DNA from: Adiantum capillus-veneris
Lineage: Eukaryota > Streptophyta > Polypodiopsida > Polypodiales > Pteridaceae
NCBI GenBank assembly: GCA_014529385.2
Contig: CM043944.1
Location: 174,036,240-174,100,239, forward strand
Direction: 5' to 3'
Length of the DNA: 64,000 nucleotides
The stretch's first letter is position 1; the number at the start of each line of letters is the position of its first letter. Made by a program: the position numbers and the translations under genes. This document shows, one piece after another, positions 23,420 to 35,332 of this stretch. The notes beneath the pieces were generated by a model. That model did no database searches. It was not told the origin of the DNA and worked only from the letters and a program-made list of their open reading frames with translations.

Positions 23420-23880
23420 TAATCTCAAGACAAATTAATAAGTAATAGTGAGTGCACATTGATAGACTGTTATTCCAGCGTATAACAATTAACACATCAG
23501 TTTGAACAAACCCTAATAAGAGTCTAACCTAGAACTCCTAACGGCCAAACTAATTTGATTAATTTGTTGATTGGCTAAGTTGATTTAAAGTTTCAAATAC
23601 TAATTACATTTAGAGTAGTCAAACCCTAAGCCAACTTAGAGCGGGCAAACCAAAGGATGCCAACCATAAGCATCCAAGCATGGCCAAGACTAACCAGCCA
23701 AACCAAAATCCATTTGCCCCTTACAGTTTCTACATTGGCATAGTGTCAACTACCTCACATTCTCTAGCCATGACCTATCCCCGCACACCTCGGTCTAGAG
23801 GTGCACGGAGATCAAGACCATCCGGTTATATTATCGTCTTTATTGGTCAATGACTATATTTGTGGGTGCGATAGAAGTAC
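23420..23880. other. No gene recognised
   Basis: AT-rich sequence leading into the CCCTAAGCG repeat field. No ORF or terminal repeat is visible. Confidence 0.35.
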
Positions 23881-24960
23881 ACACCCATGTTTACATGAAA
23901 ATGCATGTAGAGGCCCTAACACTCTACGCGGCTTCATATGGTCAACCCTAAGCGTCTTTACATGACCAACCCTAAGCAGATTGACATGGCCGAACTGAAG
24001 CGTCTTTATACGAATAGTCCTAAGCGCCTTTACAAGGAAAACTCCTAGCAGACAAAGCAAACGTCGCTAATCACCATAAGCGGATTGAAACAGCCCAACC
24101 GCTTATCTTGAGTGGCTAACCCTAAGTAGATTATTGAAATATCTAAACTAATGCGACACTAAGCTAATTTAGAGCAGCTAAATGAAAAGTCACTAACCGT
24201 GAGTAGCCAGCCCTAAGAGGCTAGCCCTAAGCGGACTGAAACAACCAAAGTACAAAGAACTAAAACCTAAGCAGCTAGCCCTAAGCGGCCAACCCTAAGC
24301 GACTAAACAATGTATACCCAAATGACTGAACTAAATATTTCCTGAATTCGTTTAAAGCATCTCTACATGGCTAGCCCTAAGCATCTTTACAAGACCACCT
24401 AACGGGTAAAGCAAACGTTGCTAACCCTAGGCAGCTAACCCTAAGTAGACTGAAGCAGCCCAACCACTTACCCTAAGCGGATTATTGAAATGGCTAAACT
24501 AAGCCAATTTAGAGTGACCAAATCAAAGTCATTAACCATGAGCAACTAGTCCTAAGCAGTTCTAGCCCTAAGCAGGTTGAAACATCCAAAGTGCGAAGAA
24601 CTAAAACCTAAGCGACTAGCCCTAAGTGGCCAACCTCGGCCAATCCTAAGTGTCTTTACATGGCCAGCCCTAAGCGCCTTTACAACGCAAACTCTTAGCG
24701 ACCAAATCAAAATCCGTTTTACCCTAAGAGATTTAACACGCATCACCAACTCCTAGCGGCCAAAAATCAGAAGCCGCTTTACCCTAAGCGATCTAACACA
24801 AACCGCCAACTATTAGTGGCCAAACCAAAAGCCACTAACCCTAACTGCTATACCTTAACGGATTGAAACAATCAAACTAATGCGTCCAATTAAAAGCCAA
24901 TTTAGAGCGAAAACCAACAATCAGTCAACTTTACATGACCAACTCCTAACAGCCAAACTA
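23881..24960. repeat. Field of degenerate CCCTAAGCG-type words
   Basis: Over about 1.1 kb, words such as CTAGCCCTAAGCGGCC, CAACCCTAAGCG and CTTTACATGGCC recur dozens of times at irregular spacing, with AACCCTAA cores that resemble plant telomere units. No constant period is visible, so it looks like an old, scrambled minisatellite. No coding potential is convincing. Confidence 0.75.
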
Positions 24961-25477
24961 GTACTACAAGATAGCCAAATGGATTAAGATGGTCAAACTC
25001 TAATAATATAACCTAATTGAAAAGTTATAAACAGATTAAGACGGGTGAACCCCTAACAATCTAACCTAAACAACAAGGTTTAAAAACAATCAAAGATGGT
25101 CAAATGAAACCCTAACACTAAAACATAAAACTATATCAACCTCTAACATATCACATTCTAACACTAATATTTACAACCACTTTGCATTTGGTATATAACT
25201 ATTTATGATTTATTTAATATTTAATATTTAAATATTTATGACTAACAAATTTCAAAAGTTTCTTTTATTTAATATTTATGATTAACAAATTTGAATATAT
25301 TTGTTTATGAATGACAACATTTAGTCAAAATTTAAAATTAACAAATTTAAAATAATTTTTTTAAATTTAATATTTTATTTAAAAATGCGTCTGCGCACAT
25401 GTAATGTGTTTAATTTATGTGTAAATATATGTGTATTTGTATTTATTTATGTGTTTATGTGCATGTGTGTGATTGTG

Positions 25478-25480
<3 letters not shown>

Positions 25481-25566
<86 letters not shown>
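25481..25566. repeat. Compound (GT)n(GA)n microsatellite
   Basis: About 28 GT units followed by about 14 GA units. Confidence 0.95.
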
Positions 25567-25569
<3 letters not shown>

Positions 25570-25643
25570 AAAAGATAAGAGTACTCACATTGAGCCTATG
25601 TGAGCACAAAGAGCTTGAGAGATTGCTGCAAAACCTGCAAGAA

Positions 25644-25666
25644 AACACACACACACACACACACAC
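25644..25666. repeat. (CA)n microsatellite
   Basis: Eleven CA units. Confidence 0.9.
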
Positions 25667-25869
25667 AAATACAAAATAATCTAACATAAATTTGGGGAAA
25701 AAAAAACTTAACTTCTTGTTGGCAGGAGAGTGTGTGTGGAAATCTTAAGCCGAGTGAGCCCCAGAGTTGCAAAAAAATTGGTAGATATGGCAGAGTTAGC
25801 AACAAAGGAGCAAGAGGAGAAGAGCAAAAATGGGGGGAAAATGCAGAAATAAACCCGCAGGTTCTGTTT

Positions 25870-26000
25870 TGCAGGTGGCGTCGATACAGGGATCAGAATA
25901 AGTGTCAGTATGAGCATCGATATCAACGTCAGTATTTGCATCAGTATGCTTATCGAAATAAGCATCGGTATTTAAAAATTGGATCTCCATATCGACGTCC
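25870..26000. repeat. Short-period degenerate repeat (GCATCGRTAT)
   Basis: The words CATCGATATC, GTCAGTAT, GCATCAGTAT, GCTTATCG and GCATCGGTAT recur at about 12-bp spacing. Proteins read here on either strand (YRDQNK..., DANTDVDIDAHTD) follow from the repeat. Confidence 0.55.
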
Positions 26001-26030
26001 ACCAACGACATCGATAATTTGGCGTTGGTA

Positions 26031-28300
26031 ATGAATTGATTTCTTGTAGTGATTAGATTTTCATGGCCTATATTGGTCTAGCACTCCCTAGAGAGGCTCT
26101 TTTTAAAAAATGGATTGCAATATAGCTAGCATGCACCTTTGAAATGTACGTTTCATTGCATCAACTCTTCATGGCCCTTAGCAGGTGAAATATACTTCAT
26201 TTGACATTTTTATTATTTTGGGCAATGTATCATGACGTAAAGTTATTGATGGTGTCTAGGGTTTTGGTAGTCTTTATCAATTTGTTGTTCCTTGCCTTGG
26301 AGTTCCATGAAGGCACCTTAGCATAAGCTCTAAAATGAAACATCTCAATGCCCTATGATAGTTTAATGTTCAACCATATTTATTTTTCCCAAGGCGATTA
26401 GTCATCAAAAGCTTCTTATATCAAAAAGGTTATTAATAACATCCCAATATAGATGTTATATTTACATTGTGGCCTACTTTAAAAACCCATCCCCCTCTAT
26501 TGTACATACAAAAGTAGGCACCTTTTAGTATTAATAATTCTCTCTCGTTAACTCACGTGATGTGATACACATCTTAAGAAGTGATTGCCCTAGGTTATTA
26601 TGTAAAGCTAAGAACTAGCTTTATACGTCTTTCTCATGACGCATTTAAATTAAATGAAATGATTAACATCAGGAAATTGTTATTAATTTCATAAAATGCA
26701 CAAAAACCTTAAATGATCTAAATTTGACTCGCTTTAATATATATTTAAATAAATTTCAAATATAAAAATCCTCTTATAAAGCCTGGTTTTTGTGCATATC
26801 ATAGATCAGCACAAAAGTGCTAGCACATCAATTTTCGGAGATCAAAAAACTCTTGTCAAAGAATTGATGATGTTTCAATGCAATTTCAGTCCATATTCAA
26901 TTGAAAGGCTCAAAAGAAAAAATTAAATATTGAATGTTGAGTCTTAGCATAAAATCAATATCTTCTAGAATTTATCAAAGAGATTAAATTTCCACTACAA
27001 AAAGTAAAAATAAAACCAAAGGTGGTCCCATTGTGCTCTTGTCGGGACTTGGCCAAGGTTTTGATTTTTTTATCATTTTTACACATAATGTCTCTCAAAT
27101 AAAAAAGGGAAATCTCTAGCATGCTCAATCCTGAGCCTATAAACAAACAAGGTGACCGGTCAATTGGCATTCTAAAACAATTTAATGCAATGGAGCATAT
27201 GAGACTCTTAGATGGAAGGATTCTTTTATAAACTAAAATATCAAAGAAAATGTCCATTAGTCAATACTTCACATCAAATGTATGCCTAGCTCCCTACTAC
27301 ATTAAGGCTTGCTTTAGAAACCAAAATACTCTCCTCGTTGTTTATTGGAGAAAACATGGAAATTGTGTATCAAACCAACATGAGGTAATATATTCTCTTG
27401 AGACTCTTTCAATGGTGGTACGAGTTCAAAACCTTGCTATAAATTAATTGTCTATAATCTTGTATGAGACTCATTGATTTTTCCAAAGGTTCTACTGGGG
27501 TTTTGAAAACATCCCAAGCCATTTTGTAAGAATATTCGGGATGGGCCCAACCCGATTCCATGGACAACTAACAACAATAAGGAGAAAATGGTCCCAAACG
27601 TCTTGGAAGATTTATGAGACACTAGTACTCCCAGCGGCCTCTCCCTCCTTTTGTGTGCAATGGCTTTCTCTCTCGCTAAGTGCACAAGGCCGCAATGCAC
27701 ACCATCCGAAGCTAGCCGTTGAAGGAGTTTCCATTATGTGTTCGCAGGAGGGGGCCAGAATCTCTTCTCCCATTATAATAGTATACATTTTCAAAAGGAG
27801 GTTTCAAAACCTTGTTTAAATACACGTAGCATTTTATCCAAAATTGAAAAAGACCCATGTTGAAGATCTTGTTTTTGGTATCAAACTAGGCTAAACAACA
27901 TGATTTAGAGGGGAATGGTCCTACGTGTGATGATATAGACATCCATATGCTAAAATGTACCATGAAACTTAGCCTTCTTGTTTGATGTTATGCGCTGAAA
28001 AGTAAAACCAACTATTTGAAAAGGCCTTTTGACTCCACAGAAAAGCTTTATTGGCATGTTCCAAGTCCCTATAGTAATAGCAACAATCCAACCAAACTTG
28101 GGCCCAGTTAGCAATCCTTTTACCAACTTTAAAAGTCATGAATTGATGGGGTTGAAGTTTATTCTCTTTCAAGATTTTCAACTAAAACACACCTTTATTT
28201 GAAATATGTGCATGTGCGCACGCGCACACACACAAAGGTATATATTGTTTATGTATGTATATACGCATTCGCATACAAACTCAAAAATCTTTTGTTTGCA
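26031..28300. other. No gene recognised
   Basis: More than 2 kb of AT-rich DNA with only short, motif-free ORFs. No repeat ends or RNA gene could be recognised by eye. Confidence 0.4.
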
Positions 28301-28307
28301 TATGATG

Positions 28308-28309
<2 letters not shown>

Positions 28310-28369
<60 letters not shown>
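28310..28369. repeat. (TG)n then (CG)n microsatellite
   Basis: About 25 TG units followed by a short CG run. Confidence 0.95.
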
Positions 28370-28371
<2 letters not shown>

Positions 28372-28439
28372 TACATGTCTGTATGTGTGTGTGGTGGTGG
28401 GGCGGGCGGGGGGGATTTTGAATTTTATGACCTTAATTC

Positions 28440-29027
28440 ATGAAAAAAAAGTTAGCTTCACCGCCGAGTTAACCCCGATGGAAGTGACTCTTCGAAAATT
28501 AGTTCTCCGAAGTCAACACAAAATGAAAGGGAATCAATCACCTATTTTGGCTACTTCAAATATGGATAATGTGTCACTACCAATGTGCCATTGCCGTATA
28601 AGGAACTCTCTCTCTCTCCCACAAGACAATCTTAAGATGCTTTTCAAGAGAGACGTTTTCAAACAAGGCATTGCCCTTGAAAACGCTCTAAACATTTTGA
28701 GAGTCAAGAGCCCTTTGCGCATTGTTGGTATTTTGGGATTTCAAAACATACCAATACCATTTGGGCCCCGGAAGCTGAGTCGGAACCAAAGAGAATCCCT
28801 CGTAAGGACCTTGAAACTAGAATGCTTTCATTATCAATAATATCCCTAATAAGAAGGATTTTATCTTAAAAGAATATCCTTGTGGTCGTTTTATTTAAAA
28901 GAGGGATCAATTTTCATGGCACATGTCGAGCCTCGACTCAAAGTGAATTTCAATTGCAAGCCCCTTGAGCAATTAGGGTAAAGGAACCAATTATGAAACA
29001 TGCCTCAATTTGTAGACAAAAAATTGC
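28440..29027. other. No gene recognised
   Basis: An open frame continues through the TG repeat into 28840 on +, but it shows no conserved motif and begins in simple sequence. No function can be supported. Confidence 0.35.
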
Positions 29028-29183
29028 AATGCTTGAAATCTTACATATGTGTCCTTTTGTAATTTGCGGAAAAGTGTATCATTATTGGGCCTTGGCTGTC
29101 TCTAATGCTTGAAATCTTACGTATGTGTCCTTTTGTAATTTGTGGAAAAGTGTACCATTATTGAGCCTTGGCTGTCTCTAATG
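29028..29183. repeat. 76-bp tandem duplication, two copies
   Basis: AATGCTTGAAATCTTAC through TTGGCTGTCTCT is repeated with period 76 and three or four substitutions, followed by a further AATGC. The high identity suggests a recent local duplication. Confidence 0.85.
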
Positions 29184-30417
29184 CATCAAGAAGCCTCAAA
29201 AAATTAAATTTCCTTAAATGGGGAATAAAGTTTTAACTTTATAGAATATGAATGTTGGTATTGATTGATGCAACTTTTGATGAGAAATCTAATGCAATTT
29301 TCACATTACAAAAAGGACTAGATTTATTTATAAACACACAGAAACACACCCCACCTTTATTAAATAAAAAAAAAACTATTTCGCAATGAAGTGTGTCTAA
29401 TATGGCTCCTCTACCCTACCAAAAGTTTCATAAGATGGAAACTATGTCACAACTTTGAGAGGCCCTTGGCCCTGCCCAAATGTTTCTTAATTGATTGTTC
29501 CACTAGCTAGCGGGATGGATATGATGGAAGATGGCGACCCTGTTGCTTTTTGTTGGTGAAAGTATCAAATCGAGGTGAGCTTTATTACACTAGAGTGCAA
29601 GGGCACCAATAAGTGAGGTGACTTTGCAACATTCACCTATTTGTCACCTCGAATACCGGTAGCTTAATGCTATTATGACCATAGAACCACTTCCAAGTAT
29701 TAGGGTTCAAAACCTCCATCAAAATTGTAACTACTCTAGTGTGGAAAAGCAAGGTATGTCACAATGAGCTAATCAAGAGGGAAGGTTGGGGGGTGGGCGA
29801 AGGGCCCCTAAAAAAAGATTGATAAAATCGCTCACTATATCGGCCGAGGCCTTTCAAGTTAAGAAATGCAATCACATCGGCCTCCACCACCACATTAAAT
29901 ACGGTGCACATCTTGGAAACCCCTCTATCATAGAGGGTCCTTGAACCACCCTCTACATTTTGGAAGGCCTTCTAAATTGGAAATGACCTGCTAGAGCAAG
30001 TCAACTAGACCCTTTTACCTCTTATCAAAAGTTTCTTTTTTGTCCTCGTTTGGCATCTCCAATGGGACCCCACCTATCTACTTGGTAAGAGATCACCAAT
30101 GGGAATGCACAACCTTCAAAAGGTGGGGCTTCCAATTTGGAAGGCCCTCCATTTTGGAAGGCCTATGTGCAGACGCTCTTACCTTCCAGACATCCTGTCA
30201 CCTTCGATAGCTGGTTGGAGAAGCGCCTTTCACATTCTCCCCTCCAATTTGGAGGCAAAAGGAAATGCATCATTTTCTCAATGGCAATTACAACTGGTGT
30301 ATGGGGCTGCCTTGCTCAATTGGATGGGCCTCCAACAACACCTACGGCGGGATTATGGGCAGCTAAAAAAGTCGTGGGTGTGAACCCCTATGAGACCTCA
30401 AAGAAAGGCGTTGTGGT

Positions 30418-30418
<1 letters not shown>
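29184..30418. other. No gene recognised
   Basis: Mixed-composition DNA with short internal echoes (TTTGGAAGGCC around 30135-30170). Overlapping ORFs near 30100-30480 lack motifs. Confidence 0.35.

Positions 30419-30450
<32 letters not shown>
30419..30450. repeat. (CT)n microsatellite
   Basis: About 16 CT units ending in a C-run, roughly 420 bp upstream of the esterase start. Confidence 0.95.
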
Positions 30451-30452
<2 letters not shown>

Positions 30453-30867
30453 CCCCCGTGTGTGCGTGCTTTTACTCTTAGTGGGAACTCATCCCGTGAA
30501 GGTACCATTCGGCTTTAGAACCTACGCGCGATGTGGGGCAACTGGGTGGGTGGCTGGCTCTCGAGTCTCAAGAGTTTGAAATGCAAAAAGCAGAAAGACG
30601 CCAAACGGTAGATGGTACACTTTCTTTGTCATGTGACATTGTGAGGCAATGCATATCTGCATGGGCATTGGGCAATGGCAGCACGAGAAGAGGAAACCCC
30701 TCCTCTACTACAAATTGTCCCCTCCCCTGCCAGTTGGTTTTGCCAGGCTCGCTTTATTACGTTGTTAGCCAGCCATCCAGCCAGCCCTTCACCGCCACTT
30801 TTCAGCCACTAATTGGCTCCCTCGCTCCAGGCTCATACTCCCTTTACCAAGTCAGACAGCTGCCCTC

Positions 30868-31626
30868 ATGGCACCCTTCTACCTCTTCCTGCTCCTCCAG
30901 ACCACCTTCCTCCTGCAGCCCACCTTCTCCCTTAAGCTCATTGTCATCGGCGACTCCACCGCCTCTGACTACTCCAATGAACAGTCTCTATACCCCCAGT
31001 CCGGCTGGGCCATGTTCCTTGGCGACCAATTCAGCCAGAACTCTGGCATCACAGTCCGCAACGCTGCAGCCTCCGGCCGTAGCTCCAAATCTTACTACGA
31101 GGAGAATCGGTGGGAGCAGGTCAAATCCAAATACCTCAGTGGTGGAGACTATGTCTTCATCCAATTCGGTCACAACGATCAGAAGGATGACTCTCGCCAC
31201 ACTGATCCCTTCACCACCTACCAGCAGTACCTCACAATCTATATCAATGACGCAAGAGCTGCCAAGGCGTACCCCGTGCTTCTAACGTCCATGCCCAGGG
31301 CTGTCTGGTACAATGGTGCTCTCGTGCAAACGCTCGGCGACTATCCTGCGGCCGTGCGTCAATTAGCAGCAAAGCTCAGTGTGCCGCTCATTGACATGAA
31401 TGCAGATGCAACTGCACTCTTTAACAAGCTTGGCCAGCAAGCGACCCAGAACAATCTTTTTATGTGTCTGCCAGCAGGCAAGTACCCCAACTACCCCAAC
31501 GGCATCACAGACACGACCCACTTGCAGGTGGCGGGAGCCAAGCAAATGGCGGCGCTTGCTGCGCAGGGCATAGTCAAGGCCAGTCTCCCCATCGGGGCAT
31601 ATGTACAAACCTCAGATCTGCACTGA
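30868..31626 (+). CDS. Secreted rhamnogalacturonan acetylesterase-like SGNH hydrolase
   Basis: A complete 252-residue, single-exon reading frame. Residues 1-21 (MAPFYLFLLLQ...TFS) form a signal peptide, so the product should enter the secretory pathway and act in the cell wall. The mature part carries the blocks of carbohydrate esterase family 12: GDSTASDY at 28-35 with the nucleophile Ser30, AASGRSS at 67-73, FGHND at 100-104 with the oxyanion-hole Asn, and DTTH at 215-218 with the Asp/His pair. Such enzymes remove acetyl groups from rhamnogalacturonan I of pectin. The length matches CE12 enzymes and is well below the 350-400 residues of usual plant GDSL lipases. Codons are strongly C/G-ending, unlike the AT-rich surroundings. 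CE12 is known mainly from bacteria and fungi, so a transferred origin is possible. The exact substrate is inferred. Confidence 0.85.
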   Translation: MAPFYLFLLLQTTFLLQPTFSLKLIVIGDSTASDYSNEQSLYPQSGWAMFLGDQFSQNSGITVRNAAASGRSSKSYYEENRWEQVKSKYLSGGDYVFIQFGHNDQKDDSRHTDPFTTYQQYLTIYINDARAAKAYPVLLTSMPRAVWYNGALVQTLGDYPAAVRQLAAKLSVPLIDMNADATALFNKLGQQATQNNLFMCLPAGKYPNYPNGITDTTHLQVAGAKQMAALAAQGIVKASLPIGAYVQTSDLH

Positions 31627-31957
31627 AAATGCTAAAAGTGGTTAGTAAACCATTCATGAAGGATCCATGAAGTCAGAAACAGAAATAGGCACAACGTGTT
31701 GCTCAACGTGTACATTTTCATGGTTACGTACACATACACTTGGAAATTGTTTTCTATTTATTCAGAGTGAGATCTTCCAATGGAGTAGTACAAGAAAATA
31801 CTCCCCCATTTGGACAAGGCAAATATAAGCTGTAGTGGACACCCATAAGTCACAAGCATGACAGTACTCCATGCTTTGCAATGCTTGTCATAAGACATTG
31901 ACACTGTAGTTTCTGCTCTGAGCCCTCCTAATAGAAAAGAACCTTGGGAAACGAAGC

Positions 31958-31960
<3 letters not shown>
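31627..31960 (+). other. Esterase 3' flank
   Basis: No further ORF. A perfect AATAAA polyadenylation word is not evident; AT-rich words near 31745-31760 could serve. Nothing else is recognised. Confidence 0.35.
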
Positions 31961-31998
<38 letters not shown>

Positions 31999-32028
31999 GA
32001 TTGTTCCTATGATGTTATAAACTTCTCT

Positions 32029-32070
<42 letters not shown>
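31961..32070. repeat. Two (CT)n microsatellites with short spacer
   Basis: (CT)n at 31961-31996 and again at 32034-32060, the second followed by a short (CA)n run. Confidence 0.95.
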
Positions 32071-32071
<1 letters not shown>

Positions 32072-32983
32072 TCCCGAGTTCGTTGTACAAGGAAGCCAAA
32101 AATCAATCAGCTGTTCATTCGTCTCTCATGATGCACAGACACCATGTAAAATCGGCTACCTCACTCAACCAAGGAAGCCCATACATGTCATGCATGCACT
32201 TACCCAAAAAGCTCTGCCAGTTTGCAGAATGCTTCCAAACCATGCAAAGCTATATCATAAATAAACAACAAACCATGAGCATGCTGTTTGTTTGCCTCTT
32301 TCTTCTTCTCTCCTCCCTTATTCCCTCTACTCCACACACTTGAAACTATAATTCAGAGCAGGGCTCTATTTGCACCCCCTTGGAGCTGTAATCTTCACAG
32401 TACGATTTTAACATACCTCACAAGCCTAACCTAGAAGCACACTGATGAAGGGCATATCGCATCTGCAGAAAAGCCAAAGGGACTACAAAGCTTCAAGAAC
32501 ATTCAACAGCTTCATCGGTTACAATGATCAGAAGCCAACTTGCAGTTGAACATGTTAAATCACAAAATTGCTCCGAGGTCCATCATTGACAGAACGTAAC
32601 AAGGAAAAAGTCGATTTTTGACAGTCTGGTGGATATTTGTAGAAATATTTGCTTTTGCTTTCCCCTTTGCCAATTTGATGGTTTACTCCTGCCTTTCGTT
32701 TCTTGACGTACAACTCCAGCCTTGCCAGCGAATATGGCTGCTGTCATATTTCTCTCCAACATCTGTTGGCTTCGCATTAGGTGATGCTCTTTAGGCTCTC
32801 ACTGGAGACAGATCTTATCAAGGATCCAGCACAATCATCTCTGGCTGCAGTTTACCTCGTAATAGGTCCACCTGTGCCCCTAGCCTTCGATTCCCTGTCT
32901 CACTACAAACATGTCGAACCTGGCTTCTGTAAGTATGACATGGATGACAACCCACCACCATGACTAAGCCCTGTAGCATCCTC

Positions 32984-33034
<51 letters not shown>

Positions 33035-34200
33035 ACCTGCTAGATCTTTGGCAAATGTTAATCATGTAGGGCTTATACGTTTGGAGGCAAGCGCATCCCT
33101 CCATGCCTAATGATTTGGCAGGTGCCTTTAATAAACATACATGCATGTAGAGGAGTAAGCTTTCTCACAACAAATACTCTGTACTTTTTCCACTATATCA
33201 GCAGTGACGATTTACTGCCCTTTCAGTTATGGTGTAGTAACGAGACAAGAGGCCTGCTCACATTATAACTCCACATGGTGACACATCCATTGCTGTGACC
33301 AAGCCATAGCCACAGGGAACACAGTGAATGGGGGCTTGGAACAGGGGGACGCACGTTCTAGATAGGGGAACACATTCCCTACGTTCGTCCCCATTTGCAT
33401 TTCCTCGTGGGATTCCAGACAGGAGGGCCTGTTCCATCTTTTTTGTGAGATTTTTGTGGTGATCAACAGAGCACGACATTGGTGTCTACAAAGGTTGCAT
33501 TGGGTAACCACATTGGTGTTGTAATATGCATCATGCACACTGATTGGATCTTTCTAGCACTGTAATTCAACGTAATGACCATGAATCTTTCTGGAGTTGT
33601 TAGCGACTATCACAGCTCTGTAGTTAGTAGCCACTAACTATATATGTTAAACAACCCCCCGTCTGCCTCCTCACACCCCCCCCCCGCGGCAAAAAAATTT
33701 CTACTCCGGGTCCCACACCCATTCCCTGTTCCCTAATCCTAGCAGTTACGCTGATCCCCGAACCCTGTTCCATGCAGCTATGGACCAAGCCCAACAATTG
33801 CATTGTCTAAGGATTCATTTGCAGGACAGCACACCATCCAAGCTGTGTTTTGTGCTGGGCAAACAACGTACATGTGCTAGTGTCTTGGTATCTGAATGCA
33901 TCATATTTATTCTCTGAGAAAAGTATACAATAATAAGGAGGAAATTCTCAGCTTCAAATGATAGAATGATCCCTGCACATTGAAGTGAATAATGCAACAA
34001 ACTCACTGCACCGCACTTCTTTTACTATCAAATATTTCCATACTCCTACAAGCACTTGATACAAAAGCAGGCCCCCAAAAGCTCCATCTGCAAAAAACTT
34101 CATGCCCCAAAAGTCGATTGCTTTCATAAAGTCAGGCAAAAAGCTGCCATGTCAGCCCAGGAATTGCAGCGGGAATCTCAGTGCGTTTTGCAGGTGTCCA
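32071..34200. other. No gene recognised apart from a (GA)n run
   Basis: Contains (GA)n at 32990-33031 and a C-run at 33676-33687. The short ORFs have no motif and no mobile-element ends are visible. Confidence 0.4.
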
Positions 34201-34219
34201 TCCCGCTGGTAAGCGTGAT

Positions 34220-34640
34220 CACCCTCAATTACGCCGGCAAACAGATATAAAGGCCACTCCTTACCCTTCTTTCTAAGGCGTACCTTCTCAAATCTAAGAA
34301 GCACCCAATCATCTTCCTTCAACTGCAAGTCGCATTGATGCTTGTCTGCTGCCTTCTTATGCTATACTTGAGACTTCAACAAAGCCTTCTTAACCTTGAC
34401 ACAGGCAGTCTCCTAATCCTGTACAAAGTGATCTGCCTAAAATATCATCCTTGGTCCATAAAATGGGCGAGGGCGAAACCTTTTTGCCACCCTCGGCAAT
34501 CTCAAATGGTGCCTTCCTTGTCACAGTGTGAGGCTTGAGCAGTGTTATTGTAAGCAAACTCCACCAATGGAAAATACTTCTCCCAATAAGACCCGTTCTC
34601 AGAGATATAGCTGAAACCCGCTTGCCACCTAGCAAGGCGT
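34220..34640 (-). pseudogene. pol (IN): Ty3/Gypsy integrase fragment
   Basis: Minus-strand frames carry YWEKYFPLVEFAYNN at about 34535-34600. In a second frame, KAPFEIAEGGKKVSPSPILWTKDDI follows, then continues toward a WVLLRFEKVRLRKKG-like end near 34270. This is the region just after the integrase core in Ty3/Gypsy elements. It differs in sequence from the chromovirus to its right, so it belongs to an older element. Frames change at least twice. The piece is truncated at both sides. Confidence 0.6.
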
Positions 34641-34871
34641 AAACTAACAAAAATACTATAGACACAACTAAACTTGAAAAAAAAGGAACTGCAACAAACC
34701 AAACTCAAGGCAATGGAGAGGCGGTGTTACCCTTCCAAAAGTATTGGCCTTCAAGACGAGCACCCCCAAAGGGTATTTGTTTCTTTATTAATCAAAAGGT
34801 AGGTTACAACTCCCGAGTGCTCTTCCTCTAAGAACTCCACAGGCTCCAAAGTACATCTGTGTGATGATTGG
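34641..34871. other. Older LTR-like sequence split by the chromovirus
   Basis: The region up to 34871 and its continuation after 41789 resemble the outline of the family-C LTR (CCCCAAAGGGTATTTGTTTCTTTAT..., then CTTATAAAGGCCC). It is the target in which the chromovirus landed. No full boundary is visible. Confidence 0.4.
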
Positions 34872-35302
34872 TGTGAGGATTCTACGTACTAATCCTTTAT
34901 TAAGTACTTAAACTCATGATTAAGACTTAAGAAACTGAATTGAACTCAAAGAAAGACTCAGAAGACTCTGTGTTTGATTGATTGAAAGTGTGATACAAGG
35001 GCTCCTTATATAGGAGACGAAGAGACACAAATGAAAAGACACGTCTCTTGGTGAAGAGACATGACTTTAGATGTAAAGACACATCCTTTCGGCGAAGAGC
35101 TGCAACCATTGGACGAAGAGTCGCACCCATAGAGCGAAGGGGTGTGACCAGTCGTCGAAGGAGTGTGGCTTTTGGCGAAGAGGCACGTCTCTTAGGCGAA
35201 GGGGTGTGACCATCCAAGAGTAAGGGTTCTGCTTGGCATGGCACTTCGCATATCTGCATCAATGAGTAAGTATTGTAATGTAGTTAAGTCACAAACGTGA
35301 CA
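34872..35302 (-). repeat. Chromovirus 3' LTR
   Basis: 431 bp, TG...CA ends when read in either direction (TGTGAGGATTC...GTGACA on +). A TATA box (read on -) lies at about 35004-35013. The U3 part (35014-35302) consists largely of degenerate repeats of about 25 bp built on GGCGAAGAG. Confidence 0.93.
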
Positions 35303-35316
35303 TTCCCTCCCTCTTA
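35303..35316 (-). other. Chromovirus polypurine tract
   Basis: Reads AAGAGGGAGGGAA on the minus strand, directly next to the LTR. Confidence 0.85.
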
Positions 35317-35332
35317 AAATAAAACCCATGTG

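Noticed and set aside
28199-28840. A 213-codon plus-strand ORF
   Set aside because: It starts in and runs through (TG)n (VCVCVC...), and the rest has no conserved motif.
30533-31285. A 250-codon plus-strand ORF overlapping the esterase start
   Set aside because: It is rich in Ser/Pro/Thr, lies in another frame of the same C-rich sequence, has no motif, and ends in the middle of the esterase. It is a shadow of the esterase coding bias.
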